Positions 1 through 8,833 are shown, numbered from the stretch's first letter. The stretch is DNA of 42,388 nt from an uncultured Clostridium sp. (GCA_900553125.1 USCB01000011.1:1-42388), one strand, 5' to 3'. A program made the numbers and translations. The notes: a model not told the origin generated them from the letters alone.

Positions 1-62
1 TGAATTAATTAGTATTCACCCAGAACCTATCCCGAATTTTTAGATTTTGGTATCAGTTACAG

Positions 63-91
63 TTGTATTTTCTACGCAAAAATGATATTAT
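63..91 (+). promoter_or_regulatory. Putative sigma-A promoter of the small membrane-peptide gene
   Basis: A TTGTAT -35 box (63-68) and a TATTAT -10 box (86-91) are separated by exactly 17 bases. The ribosome binding site of the 41-residue ORF follows about 20 bases downstream. Inferred from consensus and spacing only. Confidence 0.5.
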
Positions 92-124
92 ATATATGTC
101 ATTGCTGAGAAAGGAGGGCGACAA

Positions 125-250
125 ATGTCAAACACCGCAATAACAGCACTGATTGAAATCGGAGCTTTTTTTGGTGGCTCCACAATCATTCTGGTAGTAA
201 TCATGATTGTAGATTATCTACAAAACCGTGATTACTACAGAAGAAAGTGA
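125..250 (+). CDS. Small single-pass membrane peptide, 41 aa
   Basis: I do not recognise a family. The ORF starts at an ATG nine bases after AAGGAGG, an ideal ribosome binding site, and ends just before a strong hairpin terminator. It therefore has a complete promoter-RBS-ORF-terminator unit. The peptide begins MSNTAITALIEIG, continues with a glycine/phenylalanine turn and a hydrophobic stretch (about residues 14-28, IILVVIMIV at its core), and ends in a charged tail with YLQNRDYYRRK, so the predicted topology is one membrane helix with a basic C-terminal end. It runs opposite to the neighbouring lysozyme and metK genes. A type I toxin-like or small regulatory membrane peptide is possible but not shown. 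Confidence 0.6.
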   Translation: MSNTAITALIEIGAFFGGSTIILVVIMIVDYLQNRDYYRRK

Positions 251-255
251 AATAT

Positions 256-292
256 GCGTTTCTGAATTTTTCAGAAACGCACATTTTATTTA
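256..292 (+). terminator. Rho-independent terminator after the small peptide gene
   Basis: A perfect 10-bp stem (GCGTTTCTGA / TCAGAAACGC, 256-280) with a 5-base loop is followed by a T-rich stretch. It lies six bases after the small ORF and just beyond the 3' end of the convergent lysozyme gene, so it may serve both directions. Confidence 0.8.
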
Positions 293-1297
293 ATATGAAA
301 CATTAATGTCAACTTTCCCCTTAATGCCATTAATAGTACCCATTTGAGTAAATTGCCATATTCTATAGTTACCACTATAAGAACTAGAATCAACATAATT
401 TGCAAGCCACACAGGATAATTTTTCTCATTTTTCCATACAGATTCCAAATATGTTTTACTGCCATATAACATAGATTTATATCCTTGAGCTACACATTCA
501 TCCATAAAAGTATCAGCCATATCATTTATATCACTCAAACTAAGACCTAATTTATTAAATGAATTCCAGTTTTCCCAATCAAAAGAAATATTTACATTAC
601 TATAATTATACTCTTTTAATTTCTCACAAATCCAATCAGCCTGAGATTTTGACTCACTAACAGATTTAGCATAAGATGAAAAATAAACAGCAACTGGTAT
701 ATTATTTTCCATGCAACCTTTTACATTAGTTTCAAAATAAGGGTCAACTGCAACTTCACCATCAAACCCATTTTGATAGCCCATTCTAAGAATTGCAAAC
801 TCTACACCTTCATCTGCAACTTTTTTCCAATCAATCTCTTCTTGCCATTTTGATACATCTATTCCAATTTTAGTTGAATCATTTTTATATTTGCTAATAG
901 CATCTTTAAATGATACTTCACTTTCTGTGTATTTGTAATTGTCCTTTACCTTTAATACAAAATCTTTAGTTGTTACATTACCGGCAGCATCTTCAATTTT
1001 ATATGTTAGATTATATTCTCCTGCTGTGTTTAAATCATAATTTCCTATGATTTCTCTTTTAGGATTTCTATCAGAGTCATCAGCACTCATTATTACGTCT
1101 AATAAATTTTTGTTATATCCTGTTTTTACTGTATATGAATCTCCTAATACTATTATTGGTGCTGTTGTATCAGGTGTAATAGTTTCACTGTTTTGATTTG
1201 ATTTTTTTTGATTTTTGATTTTTATGATAATAAATGTTGAAATTACCACAAAAATTATTAAAATAGATATTACTAATACTATTTTTCTTTTTGGCAT
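290..1297 (-). CDS. Membrane-anchored GH25 lysozyme (muramidase) with Ig-like domain
   Basis: Predicted to cleave the glycan chains of peptidoglycan outside the cell. Residues 5-27 form a single N-terminal membrane anchor. Residues about 45-118 look like a DUF5011/HYR-type Ig-like domain (DTTAPIIVLG start, IEDAAGNVTTKDFVLKV end). The C-terminal 195 residues are a glycoside hydrolase family 25 domain, with the GIDVSKWQ opening strand, FAILRMGY, the acidic SFDWENW catalytic strand, and VWLANY and WQF near the end. It starts at an ATG after AAAGGAG and lies 15 bases downstream of metK, so it is probably co-transcribed with metK. Cell-wall remodelling is the likely role; a phage endolysin is less likely given the anchor and location. 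Confidence 0.88.
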   Translation of the reverse strand: MPKRKIVLVISILIIFVVISTFIIIKIKNQKKSNQNSETITPDTTAPIIVLGDSYTVKTGYNKNLLDVIMSADDSDRNPKREIIGNYDLNTAGEYNLTYKIEDAAGNVTTKDFVLKVKDNYKYTESEVSFKDAISKYKNDSTKIGIDVSKWQEEIDWKKVADEGVEFAILRMGYQNGFDGEVAVDPYFETNVKGCMENNIPVAVYFSSYAKSVSESKSQADWICEKLKEYNYSNVNISFDWENWNSFNKLGLSLSDINDMADTFMDECVAQGYKSMLYGSKTYLESVWKNEKNYPVWLANYVDSSSYSGNYRIWQFTQMGTINGIKGKVDINVSY

Positions 1298-1312
1298 TAT
1301 AAAAATCTCCTT

Positions 1313-2452
1313 TTATAAACTTACAATTTTCTCCCAAGATAAATTTTCTTTTCCAAAGTGACCATAATTAGTTGTTAATCCATAAATTGGTCTTCTTAAA
1401 TCTAAATAATTAATTATTCCGTTTGGAGTAAGGTCAAATTTCTTGATTATTTTATTGCTAATTTCTTCTTCTGGTATTGTATTTGTTCCAAAAGTATTTA
1501 CATAAACAGAAACGGGATTTGCAACGCCTATTGCATAAGCAAGTTGAACCTCACATTTTGAACTATATCCATTTGCTACAACATTTTTTGCAATATGTCT
1601 TGCCATATAACTCGCAGACCTATCTACTTTTGTCGGGTCTTTTCCAGAAAAGGCTCCTCCACCATGGCGGCTATATCCACCGTAAGTATCTACTATTATT
1701 TTTCTACCTGTTAGCCCACTGTCACCTAGAGGACCACCAATTATAAATCTACCAGTTGGATTTATAAAATATTTTGTATTTTCATCTAAAAGTTCAGATG
1801 GTACTATTTTATTTATAACTTCTCTTTTTATGTCTTGTTTTAAAATATTTAAATCTATATTTTCTTTATGTTGAGTAGAAACAACTATTGTATCAACTCT
1901 TTTTGGTTTATCATTTTCGTATTCGACCGTAACTTGAACTTTTCCATCTGGTTTTATATAATCTATTATATTTTGCTTTCTTACAAGTGTTAATTGCCTA
2001 GCAAGTTTATGTGCCAAAGATATAGGAAGAGGCATTAGTTCTTGTGTCTCATCACATGCAAACCCAAACATTAGCCCTTGATCTCCTGCACCTAATAATT
2101 CTTGATTTCCCTGTTTCGTTTCTAATGATTTATCAACTCCAAGTGCTATATCTGCTGATTGTTTTGATAGTTTCACTATAACATTACATGTTTTATAATC
2201 TATGTCTGTTTTACTATCACAGTATCCCACTTCTTTAATTGCATTTCTTACGACTTGTTCAATATCAACTTCAGCATTTGAAGTTATTTCCCCTGTTATG
2301 TATATTTCACCTTTTCCTGCAACTGTTTCACATGCTACCCTTGAATAAGGGTCTAATGATAGGTAACTATCAAGTATACTGTCTGATATATAATCACATA
2401 ATTTATCTGGGTGTCCTTCTGTAACACTCTCAGATGTAAATAATTTTCTCAT
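1313..2452 (-). CDS. metK: S-adenosylmethionine synthetase
   Basis: Makes S-adenosylmethionine from methionine and ATP in the cytosol. The 379-residue protein is of normal family length. It begins MRKLFTSESVTEGHPDK, carrying the conserved GHPDK motif, and contains GAGDQGLMFG (methionine and ATP binding), the flexible-loop region and the P-loop-like GGGAFSGKDPTKVDRS. The start is an ATG following AAAGGAG. I see no SAM riboswitch in the short upstream gap, only a small hairpin. Upstream lies an acyl-CoA synthetase gene and downstream the lysozyme, all on the same strand. Confidence 0.97.
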   Translation of the reverse strand: MRKLFTSESVTEGHPDKLCDYISDSILDSYLSLDPYSRVACETVAGKGEIYITGEITSNAEVDIEQVVRNAIKEVGYCDSKTDIDYKTCNVIVKLSKQSADIALGVDKSLETKQGNQELLGAGDQGLMFGFACDETQELMPLPISLAHKLARQLTLVRKQNIIDYIKPDGKVQVTVEYENDKPKRVDTIVVSTQHKENIDLNILKQDIKREVINKIVPSELLDENTKYFINPTGRFIIGGPLGDSGLTGRKIIVDTYGGYSRHGGGAFSGKDPTKVDRSASYMARHIAKNVVANGYSSKCEVQLAYAIGVANPVSVYVNTFGTNTIPEEEISNKIIKKFDLTPNGIINYLDLRRPIYGLTTNYGHFGKENLSWEKIVSL

Positions 2453-2472
2453 ATCGTTTCTCCTTTTTTACA

Positions 2473-2510
2473 TAAAGAGGCTTTAAAGATATTACTTTTA
2501 AAAGCCCCTT
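2473..2510 (-). terminator. Hairpin between acyl-CoA synthetase and metK
   Basis: Imperfect inverted repeat (AAGAGGCTTT / AAAAGCCCCTT, one mismatch) in the gap between the two genes. It could attenuate or end transcription from the synthetase gene. The U-tract after it is weak, so readthrough into metK is plausible. Confidence 0.4.
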
Positions 2511-2514
2511 TTAA

Positions 2515-4197
2515 TTATCTTTTTATTTTTTTTGTTGTTGTTTTTTCAAACTCTTCTTTTCTTATTTCTATATCTGTAATTTTTTTGTATGTAGGAAGTT
2601 CTTTGCAAACTTCTGCAATATCTTCTTTTAACTTTTCATTTATGTTTTCGATTTTCATTTCTTTGAGCTTATCATCATTTAAAAATACTTCAGCACAAAG
2701 TGATACTTCTTGTCCAATATTGTTTTTCGCTCCTTTTACAACAACTTCCTGAACATAGTCTATTCCCAAAATATAGTTTTCAATTTCTTCTGGATATACA
2801 TTTTTACCATTGTCTAATACAATAAGATTTTTCTTTCTACCATTTATTATAAGTTGACCTTTTTTATTGATACTTCCATAATCTTCTGTATTAAACCATC
2901 CATCTTTTAGAACTTTATTTGTTCTTTCTTCATCTTTGTAATATCCTTTCATTACAATGTCACCTTTTACGCAAATTTCACCATCTCCGTCACTGTTTAT
3001 GTTTTCAAATTTGATTTCACAGCATGGTAAAACAACACCTACAGTATTGCTATCATTAAATTTCAACCTATTAACACTTACAAGTGGCGAACATTCTGTA
3101 ATTCCATAACCATTTAATAAAGTTATTCCTATATCATTAAAGAATTTACCAATTTCTGGTCTAATTGGTGCACCTCCGCAGACTATTTCTTTTAGGTTTC
3201 CACCAAATGCCTCATGTATTGATTTAAATAATTTGGCTCTTACATCTATTCCGGCAGCTCTTAATCCATTACTTATTGGTATCATTTTTCTTAAGGCTTT
3301 ATCTTTTCCTGTTTTTTTTGCATTACTCCAAATATTTTTATAAAATACTTCTGTAAATGCTGGAACCAAATAAATAAAATCAGGCTTAAACAGTTGTAAA
3401 TTTTTTAATACATTTTTTAGGCTATCATTTATACATATTGTTGAATGTTTATGTAGTTCAACAAGTATTCCTGCAACTGCCTCATAAGTATGGTGGTATG
3501 GAAGTACAGACAGACATTTTTCTCCTATATCTGCAACCTGTAGTCCATAATATACCACACTAATTAGGTTGTGTTCTGTAAGCATTACTCCTTTTGGTTG
3601 ACCTGTTGTTCCTGATGTATATACAAGTAACTTTAGGTTGTTTTCGTCATCTTTTAGGTCTGTATATATTTTACTTCCTTGTTCTAATACATTTTTTCCA
3701 GTTTCTTTTAATGTATCATAAGATAAAATATTACCTTCATGTTCTTTTCTACTTAGTCCTATGAAAAATTTGATATTTGGTACATTTTCTTTTATTTCTT
3801 TTATCCATTTTTCATATTTTTCTGAATAGAATAGAACTTCGCTATCACTGTGTTTTAAAACATTTATAATGTCTTTACAAGGTAATTCTCTATCTATTGG
3901 TACAAATACCCCTGTGCTTTTTAAAACTGTTAGGTAAACTGTAAGCCATTTATAGCTATTTTCTCCTATAATTGCTATATGTTTATTTTCCATTCCTAAA
4001 CTCGCTAAAGCCGTTCCTAACTCATTAGTATCTTTTACAAATTGTTTGTATGTAACTTCAACTATTTTTTCATGATTAATTTCATCTCTATATTCGAATG
4101 CATTTTTATCTCCTGCCTCTTTTACTGCTAATTCTAACATTTCTCTTATTGATGAAACTTTTGTTACATTGCTATTTAATGGATAATTTTTATTCAT
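2515..4197 (-). CDS. AMP-forming long-chain acyl-CoA synthetase-like ligase
   Basis: ANL-superfamily adenylating enzyme, predicted to activate a fatty or other carboxylic acid with ATP and then CoA. Visible motifs are the P-loop YTSGTTGQPKG (about residue 193), the YGITEC adenylate-binding motif, GWFNTEDYG (the conserved Asp hinge region, with E before D), and the C-terminal KNGKNVYPEEIE segment. The end is lysine-rich, with TTTKKIKR where the catalytic C-domain lysine normally sits. No membrane segment is seen. It lies 16 bases after the alarmone synthetase gene and is probably in one operon with it. A second homologue lies at 33829-35550. Substrate cannot be told from sequence. Confidence 0.85.
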   Translation of the reverse strand: MNKNYPLNSNVTKVSSIREMLELAVKEAGDKNAFEYRDEINHEKIVEVTYKQFVKDTNELGTALASLGMENKHIAIIGENSYKWLTVYLTVLKSTGVFVPIDRELPCKDIINVLKHSDSEVLFYSEKYEKWIKEIKENVPNIKFFIGLSRKEHEGNILSYDTLKETGKNVLEQGSKIYTDLKDDENNLKLLVYTSGTTGQPKGVMLTEHNLISVVYYGLQVADIGEKCLSVLPYHHTYEAVAGILVELHKHSTICINDSLKNVLKNLQLFKPDFIYLVPAFTEVFYKNIWSNAKKTGKDKALRKMIPISNGLRAAGIDVRAKLFKSIHEAFGGNLKEIVCGGAPIRPEIGKFFNDIGITLLNGYGITECSPLVSVNRLKFNDSNTVGVVLPCCEIKFENINSDGDGEICVKGDIVMKGYYKDEERTNKVLKDGWFNTEDYGSINKKGQLIINGRKKNLIVLDNGKNVYPEEIENYILGIDYVQEVVVKGAKNNIGQEVSLCAEVFLNDDKLKEMKIENINEKLKEDIAEVCKELPTYKKITDIEIRKEEFEKTTTKKIKR

Positions 4198-4213
4198 AAC
4201 ATCCTCTTTTCTT

Positions 4214-4867
4214 TTATTCTATATATTTGGAATTTATGTTGGTTATTTTTTCGTCTAGTTTATTTACTATTTTTGCATATTGAACCATTTTTATGGAATC
4301 AATTATACTTAATTTATTTTTTGCTTTGTACTTTATTTTGTGTTCTGTTGTAGACCAGAAGTCCATTGCCATTGTTCTTATTTGTATTTCTACTTTTACC
4401 GCAACTACTGTATCTCCAATATTTACTGGTGTTTGAGCTATTATGTGAAGACCTGAATATCCACTTTTTTTAGGTGTATTTACATAGTCTTTGATTTCTA
4501 GTATTTCTAAACTGGAATTTTTTTCTATTACTTCTTTTATTTTAAAGATATCTGTTTTAAATGGACATACTATTCTTATTCCTGCTACATCATTTATGTT
4601 TCTTATTAATTCTTCGTAATTTAAATCGTAATGTTTCTTTTGCATTTTTTTGACTATGCTTTCAGGTGTTTTTATTCTACTTTCTATGTTACTTATTACA
4701 TCATAATTGTGAATTTCTTTTAGGCTGATTTTAAATCCTTCTAGTTCTTCTTTTGCTTGTGTCATTGCTTTTTCATATATTAGCATTAGTGTTTGAAACT
4801 TTTTTTCTTGTACATCTATTGGAACTAGGCTTAGTAATTTTAGGTTTTCTTGGTTGTTATTTTCCAT
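4214..4867 (-). CDS. Small alarmone synthetase, RelA/SpoT nucleotidyltransferase domain
   Basis: Predicted to transfer pyrophosphate from ATP to GDP or GTP, making (p)ppGpp. The 217-residue protein has only the synthetase domain: no HD hydrolase, TGS or ACT domain. Motifs seen are RIKTPESIVKKMQKK, NDVAGIRIVCPF, the YVNTPKKSGYSGLHI stretch and VEIQIRTMAMDFWSTTEHK. I chose the second ATG (4867) because AAGGAGG sits eight bases upstream of it, inside the longer ORF. It resembles the YjbM/YwaC class. It is the first gene of a run with the acyl-CoA synthetase, which could link stress signalling to lipid metabolism, though that is inference. Confidence 0.9.
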   Translation of the reverse strand: MENNNQENLKLLSLVPIDVQEKKFQTLMLIYEKAMTQAKEELEGFKISLKEIHNYDVISNIESRIKTPESIVKKMQKKHYDLNYEELIRNINDVAGIRIVCPFKTDIFKIKEVIEKNSSLEILEIKDYVNTPKKSGYSGLHIIAQTPVNIGDTVVAVKVEIQIRTMAMDFWSTTEHKIKYKAKNKLSIIDSIKMVQYAKIVNKLDEKITNINSKYIE

Positions 4868-5033
4868 AACAATCGCCTCCTTCATTAGATTGTATTTATT
4901 CTAATGTTTGTTTGTTCTTTTTTGATGTTGCGTTTATGTTTTTTTGGTGAATTTTTACAACCTCATTCTATCATATTAGATGGAATATTGCAATTGGGTG
5001 GAGTGATATTTTTTATATAATTTTTAATCATAC

Positions 5034-5104
5034 AAAATCTAAAAAAACTAAAAATATATTACTATGATATCTCACGTAATGTATTTTTAGTTTTTTTAGA
5101 TTTT
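5034..5104 (-). terminator. Long A/T-rich terminator hairpin after the BspA-like gene
   Basis: An almost perfect inverted repeat of about 27 bp per arm (AAAATCTAAAAAAAC... and its complement) begins four bases after the stop codon of the BspA-like gene. The arm ends in runs of T on both strands, so it can act in either direction. The rest of the 4868-5033 gap shows no gene. Confidence 0.8.
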
Positions 5105-5107
5105 AAG

Positions 5108-6333
5108 TTATTCTTTACTCATAGTTACATTCCACCTTATTATTGCACGTCCGGCACCATCAACATTTTTATTCCATTTTTCATCCCAACCAGTAGGTCT
5201 TTCTGATGCCTCGCAGTTAATCGTTTGTGAATATATCAAATTACCGAATGCACCACTTCCCATTGTCTTAACACTATCAGGAATATCGACACTTTTGAAT
5301 CCGCTGACAACTATTAAAGGCACTAGATCCTATTGTCGTGACACTTCTAGGAATATTTATACTTCTTAATCCGACTACAGCCAGAAAATGTACCATTACT
5401 TATGCTAGTCAAGCTACTGGGAATATCTATACTCGTTAATTTTTGACAGTTAATAAATGCACAATCACCTATTGTTGTCACACTATTTGGGATATTCACA
5501 GTTGTTAATCCTTCGCATTCATAAAATGCATAATTGCCTATCATAGTCACGCCACTGGACATATTGATGCTTGTCAATTTAAAACAACCTGCAAATGCAT
5601 AATCACCTATGCTTTTTACTGTTTCTGGTATACTAATACTATTAAACATGTTATCTTTTTCTTGATATTTAAACCACTGAAATTTATAAAGTTCTACATT
5701 CCTTGAACTAAAAGCATATTCTCCTATTTCAGTTACAGTGTATCCATTTATTTTATCTGGTATAACAACATCTTTAATATTATTTTCACCATCTTTAATT
5801 CCACATATATATGACAATTCTACGCCATTTTGATTATAATAATTATACTCAGCATACTCATCTTTTATCCCTGTTATTTTAGCAGTTTTATTTGTTTCAT
5901 CTAATACATAAGTAAAATATTTTGCATTTGTTTCATTTCCATCATTGCTATTTTCATCACCTGATATTTTACCATTTGATGATACAGTATAGCTTTTTCC
6001 TGAAGTAAGTCCACTTATTGTCCAACCTTTTTCAGCCGAATTTATGCTATATTTATTTGCACCTAAATTTTTATCTAATGCATTTTTTAGATTTGTTTCA
6101 GTTATAACACCTTGTCCTTCTGTCAATGCCTCCATTACTGCCATCTTTAATGTTTCATCTGTTTGAGCCTTATCATTATTTTCTTTTGCTTCTGCTGCTC
6201 TTGTTAGTATTCCATTTTGCCCTGTTAACATACTAATACTTACACCTGCTAGCAATAATAAAACAATTATTGTTACTACAAGTGCTATTAAAGTAATACC
6301 ATTTTTTTCTTTTTTAAAATTTAATTTCATCAT
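5108..6333 (-). CDS. BspA-like leucine-rich-repeat protein with prepilin-type N-terminus, two +1 recoding sites
   Basis: Predicted surface protein of about 407 residues. The start ATG (6333) follows GGAGG by six bases. The N-terminus KKEKNGITLIALVVTIIV is a class III (type IV pilin-like) signal and membrane helix, followed by a helical segment and then 23-residue BspA repeats of the form SIxxIGxxAFxxCxxLTSIxIP. The zero frame stops at 5347, but the repeats continue uninterrupted if one base is skipped at CGG 5371-5373 and again at CGG 5301-5303. The two sites are exactly one repeat apart and at the same repeat position, and each restores a glycine (CSGL, CQGF). The C-terminal domain (IYSQTINCEASERPTGW... 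RWNVTMSKE) is intact in the final frame. It could instead be a decaying gene, but two matching lesions and an intact end argue for recoding. Confidence 0.78.
5301..5303 (-). other. +1 recoding site CGG-A, second site in the BspA-like gene
   Basis: Zero frame reads CAG CGG ATT CAA and meets a TGA six codons later. Skipping the C gives CAG GGA TTC AAA, and the repeat consensus CQGFKSVDIPDSV resumes through to the natural C-terminus. Confidence 0.7.
5371..5373 (-). other. +1 recoding site CGG-A, first site in the BspA-like gene
   Basis: Zero frame reads AGT CGG ATT AAG and stops at TAG within eight codons. Skipping the C gives AGT GGA TTA AGA and continues the repeat as CSGLRSINIPRSV for exactly 23 residues until the next CGG. 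Confidence 0.7.
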
Positions 6334-6562
6334 TTTTTTCCTCCATTGTTTTCTATATTTTTTACCAACTATAGTAATATTATTCACCTCATCTTTTGTT
6401 TTCTCATCCCCCTTATTTTAAAAATTTGATATAAAGTACTCCCATTTCTTGTCTACCAAATAATACCATATAGCTATAACTTAGTCAAGCTATATATGGG
6501 TTATTTTTTTAATATTTTTTATATATAATATAAATAAATTTTTTCACCAAACGGAGGTATAT

Positions 6563-6802
6563 ATGTTATATTTAAACGTAAAAGAACTGCTTAAAAATAA
6601 ACGAAAAACAAAATATTGGCTGGTTCAAAATATGAATAGTGATTATAAAACAATATCAGATATGATGGATAATAAAACAAGTGGAATAAAATTTGAAACT
6701 ATAGAAAAATTATGTATTTTATTAGATTGTACTCCAAATGATATTTTTAAATTAGAAAAAGAATCTGAAACAAATAAAACCTCTAAAATTTCCGATGGGT
6801 AA
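6563..6802 (+). CDS. Small Cro/C1-type (XRE) DNA-binding protein
   Basis: A 79-residue helix-turn-helix protein of the short YozG-like class, predicted to bind DNA as a dimer. The sequence runs LNVKELLKNKRKTKYWLVQNMNSDYKTISDMMDNKTSGIKFETIEKLCILLDCTPNDIF, in which the last part is the hallmark of this family. The ATG follows GGAGG in ACGGAGGTATAT. It is divergent from the BspA-like gene, with about 230 bases of AT-rich DNA between them, so regulation of that gene is possible but untested. Confidence 0.85.
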   Translation: MLYLNVKELLKNKRKTKYWLVQNMNSDYKTISDMMDNKTSGIKFETIEKLCILLDCTPNDIFKLEKESETNKTSKISDG

Positions 6803-6846
6803 AAATAAAAACACGAAAAAAGTTAGATTTTCGTGTTTTTATTTTA
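6801..6846. terminator. Bidirectional terminator between the HTH gene and plsC-like gene
   Basis: Inverted repeat AAAAATAAAAACACGAAAA / TTTTCGTGTTTTTATTTT lies between two convergent genes, with A/T tracts suiting both strands. Confidence 0.85.
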
Positions 6847-6855
6847 GATTAGATT

Positions 6856-7755
6856 TTAGTTCCACCCTGCTATATCTTCTTTTTCATTAAAATTATCATT
6901 TAATTTTTTTCCATAAACTTCTTCATATTTCGCAACCTTTAGTTTATAGTCTTTATCCTTTAGATCCTCTTTTTGAGCTTTAAAATCTAAAGAAGTATTA
7001 GGATACAAGGGGTTCATTACATGAAGTACATACCTTTGAATATAAAATCCATCATTTCCTATTTTATCAGTATTTTGCATTTCAATAAAGCACGGTATTA
7101 TTGGAACATTATATTTACAAGCATAATGATATGCACCTATTTTTCCAGGGCGGGGCTTTTTATAATTAAACCACATCTCTTCTTCTGGATATATCAGCAC
7201 AAAATGTTTTTTTTCAAAAAGTTTTTCAAGTGTTGGTTCAAAATTAGTGGATATATATTGATGGCTCTTGTTTATTGGTATTGTTCTATTATTTTTTAGT
7301 AACCATCCTAAATATCCAGGCATAAATATATTTGTTTCTTGTACTATTATATCAAATTTCCTTTTTTTACCTATTTTATGCATTAAATATCTAATTATTG
7401 TGTTATCTATTTTGCTAAAATGATTTGATGTTATAATTGCACCTGTTTTTATGTCTTTTATATTTTCAAGACCTTTTATTTCTGTTTTGAAATTATAATA
7501 TTCTGTTATAGAATCTGTTATACTCCTTGCAACTATTGTTTTGGCTTTATTTCTTAGTTTCTTTTTTCTGCTATCATATTTTAGAATTACTTTTTTTCTT
7601 TCTTCATTTGTAACTACATGGTCATGCAATTCTACTTTTGAATTGAATTGTTTGTTCTCTGTTGCTTTTCTTATATTTTCTATTACTTGCAATCTTTCTT
7701 TGTCTTTTTCCATTTCATACCTTTCCCTATATTTTTTGTTTATTGCTTTAAACAA
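6856..7755 (-). CDS. 1-acyl-glycerol-3-phosphate acyltransferase-like protein (PlsC family)
   Basis: Predicted to acylate lysophosphatidate or a related acceptor at the membrane. The family HX4D catalytic motif is present as NHFSKID (about residue 113). It is followed by NRTIPINK, and then YPEEEMWF in place of the usual FPEGTRS block, so the substrate site is divergent. A basic, probably amphipathic N-terminal region of about 95 residues precedes the domain. The gene overlaps the 3' end of prs by eight bases, so it is likely translated by coupling to prs in one operon. It ends at a bidirectional terminator. Confidence 0.8.
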   Translation of the reverse strand: MFKAINKKYRERYEMEKDKERLQVIENIRKATENKQFNSKVELHDHVVTNEERKKVILKYDSRKKKLRNKAKTIVARSITDSITEYYNFKTEIKGLENIKDIKTGAIITSNHFSKIDNTIIRYLMHKIGKKRKFDIIVQETNIFMPGYLGWLLKNNRTIPINKSHQYISTNFEPTLEKLFEKKHFVLIYPEEEMWFNYKKPRPGKIGAYHYACKYNVPIIPCFIEMQNTDKIGNDGFYIQRYVLHVMNPLYPNTSLDFKAQKEDLKDKDYKLKVAKYEEVYGKKLNDNFNEKEDIAGWN

Positions 7756-8701
7756 AAGTTTTTAATAATTCACCCAAAGGTTTTTTCTCATTTAGTCTTC
7801 TTATTGTTTCCGCAAATAAAGGTGCAATAGAAACTACTTTTATTTTGTCAATTTTTTTCTCTTCTGGCAATGGTATAGTATTTGTTATAACTAATTCTTT
7901 TATTGGTGAACTTTTTATTCTTTCTATTGCCTCACCAGAAAGTACCCCATGTGTACAAGCTGCATATACAGATTCTGCTCCAAATTCTTTTACAACTCTA
8001 ACTGTTTCCATCATAGAGCCGGCTGTATCTATTTCATCATCAAATATGATTGCATTTTTTCCTTTTACATCTCCTATAATTGTAGTTCCTATTGCTTTAT
8101 CATTATTTCCATCTCTTCTCTTGTCTAACATTGCAATTGGACAATTGAAGAATTGTGAATATTTGTATGCTTTTTTAGAACTTCCTGCATCTGTTGCAAC
8201 TATAACTTTATTTTCTAAATTTTTATCGTCAAAATATTTTTCTAAAAGTTTTTCAGCTGAAAGTCTATCACAATTTATATTGTTAAAATATGCTTGTATA
8301 GCAGGATTGTGCAAGTCACAAGTTATAACCCTTGTAGCTCCTGCTGTTTCAATTAATTGTGCTAAGAGTTTGGCTGTTATTGGCACTCTTGGCTGATCCT
8401 TTTTATCTGATCTTGAATATATATAATATGGCAAGATTACATTTATATTTCTTGCTGATGCTCTTTTAATTGCATCTATTGTTATTAATAATTCCATTAT
8501 TCTTTCATTTACAGGTGGTGTTGTACTTTGTATTAGATATACATCATAATCCCTTACTGTTTCTTGTATTTGAACAAAATTATTATCATTTTTGAATTTC
8601 ATTCTTTCTATTTTTCCTTCTGGTAGATTTAAGTAATTACAAATTTCTTTTGTGAATGGTTCTGCTGATTCACTACATGCAAATATTTTTATTTTTTCCA
8701 T
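7748..8701 (-). CDS. prs: Ribose-phosphate pyrophosphokinase (PRPP synthetase)
   Basis: Makes PRPP from ribose 5-phosphate and ATP for nucleotide, histidine and tryptophan synthesis. The 317-residue protein has the family landmarks: YYIYSRSDKKDQPRVPITAKLLA (flexible-loop region), TCDLHNPAIQAYF, the ATDAGSSKKA strand, and the PRPP-binding loop IIFDDEIDTAGSM. I chose the ATG at 8701 (MEKIKIF) because AAGGAA lies nine bases upstream; an ATG three codons earlier overlaps that site. A good promoter lies about 90 bases upstream. Its stop overlaps the acyltransferase start. Confidence 0.93.
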   Translation of the reverse strand: MEKIKIFACSESAEPFTKEICNYLNLPEGKIERMKFKNDNNFVQIQETVRDYDVYLIQSTTPPVNERIMELLITIDAIKRASARNINVILPYYIYSRSDKKDQPRVPITAKLLAQLIETAGATRVITCDLHNPAIQAYFNNINCDRLSAEKLLEKYFDDKNLENKVIVATDAGSSKKAYKYSQFFNCPIAMLDKRRDGNNDKAIGTTIIGDVKGKNAIIFDDEIDTAGSMMETVRVVKEFGAESVYAACTHGVLSGEAIERIKSSPIKELVITNTIPLPEEKKIDKIKVVSIAPLFAETIRRLNEKKPLGELLKTFV

Positions 8702-8787
8702 AATTATCATTTCCTTGTTTTTTATATTTAGGTTTTTTATAGAACTCCTATAAACTTTTGTGATTTTTTATCACATTTTATGGAACA

Positions 8788-8816
8788 AGTATATAATAAT
8801 TATTGACAAATTGCAA
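8788..8816 (-). promoter_or_regulatory. Putative promoter of prs
   Basis: On the minus strand TTGCAA (8811-8816) and TATACT (8788-8793) are separated by 17 bases. The leader of about 85 bases contains a small hairpin (GTGAT/ATCAC). Confidence 0.6.
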
Positions 8817-8833
8817 CTTTTATATGAGTTTTT

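Noticed and set aside
1..16. TGAATTAATTAGTATT at the window edge equals part of the right arm of hairpin copy 1
   Set aside because: Only 16 AT-rich bases match and the core would lie outside the window, so a third copy cannot be claimed.
1477..1746. Plus-strand open frames inside metK, clpB, secA and other genes
   Set aside because: They are antisense shadows of well-supported genes, without ribosome binding sites or family similarity.
2453..2514. SAM riboswitch upstream of metK
   Set aside because: The gap is only about 60 bases, with a simple hairpin and no S-box or SMK-type conserved motifs.
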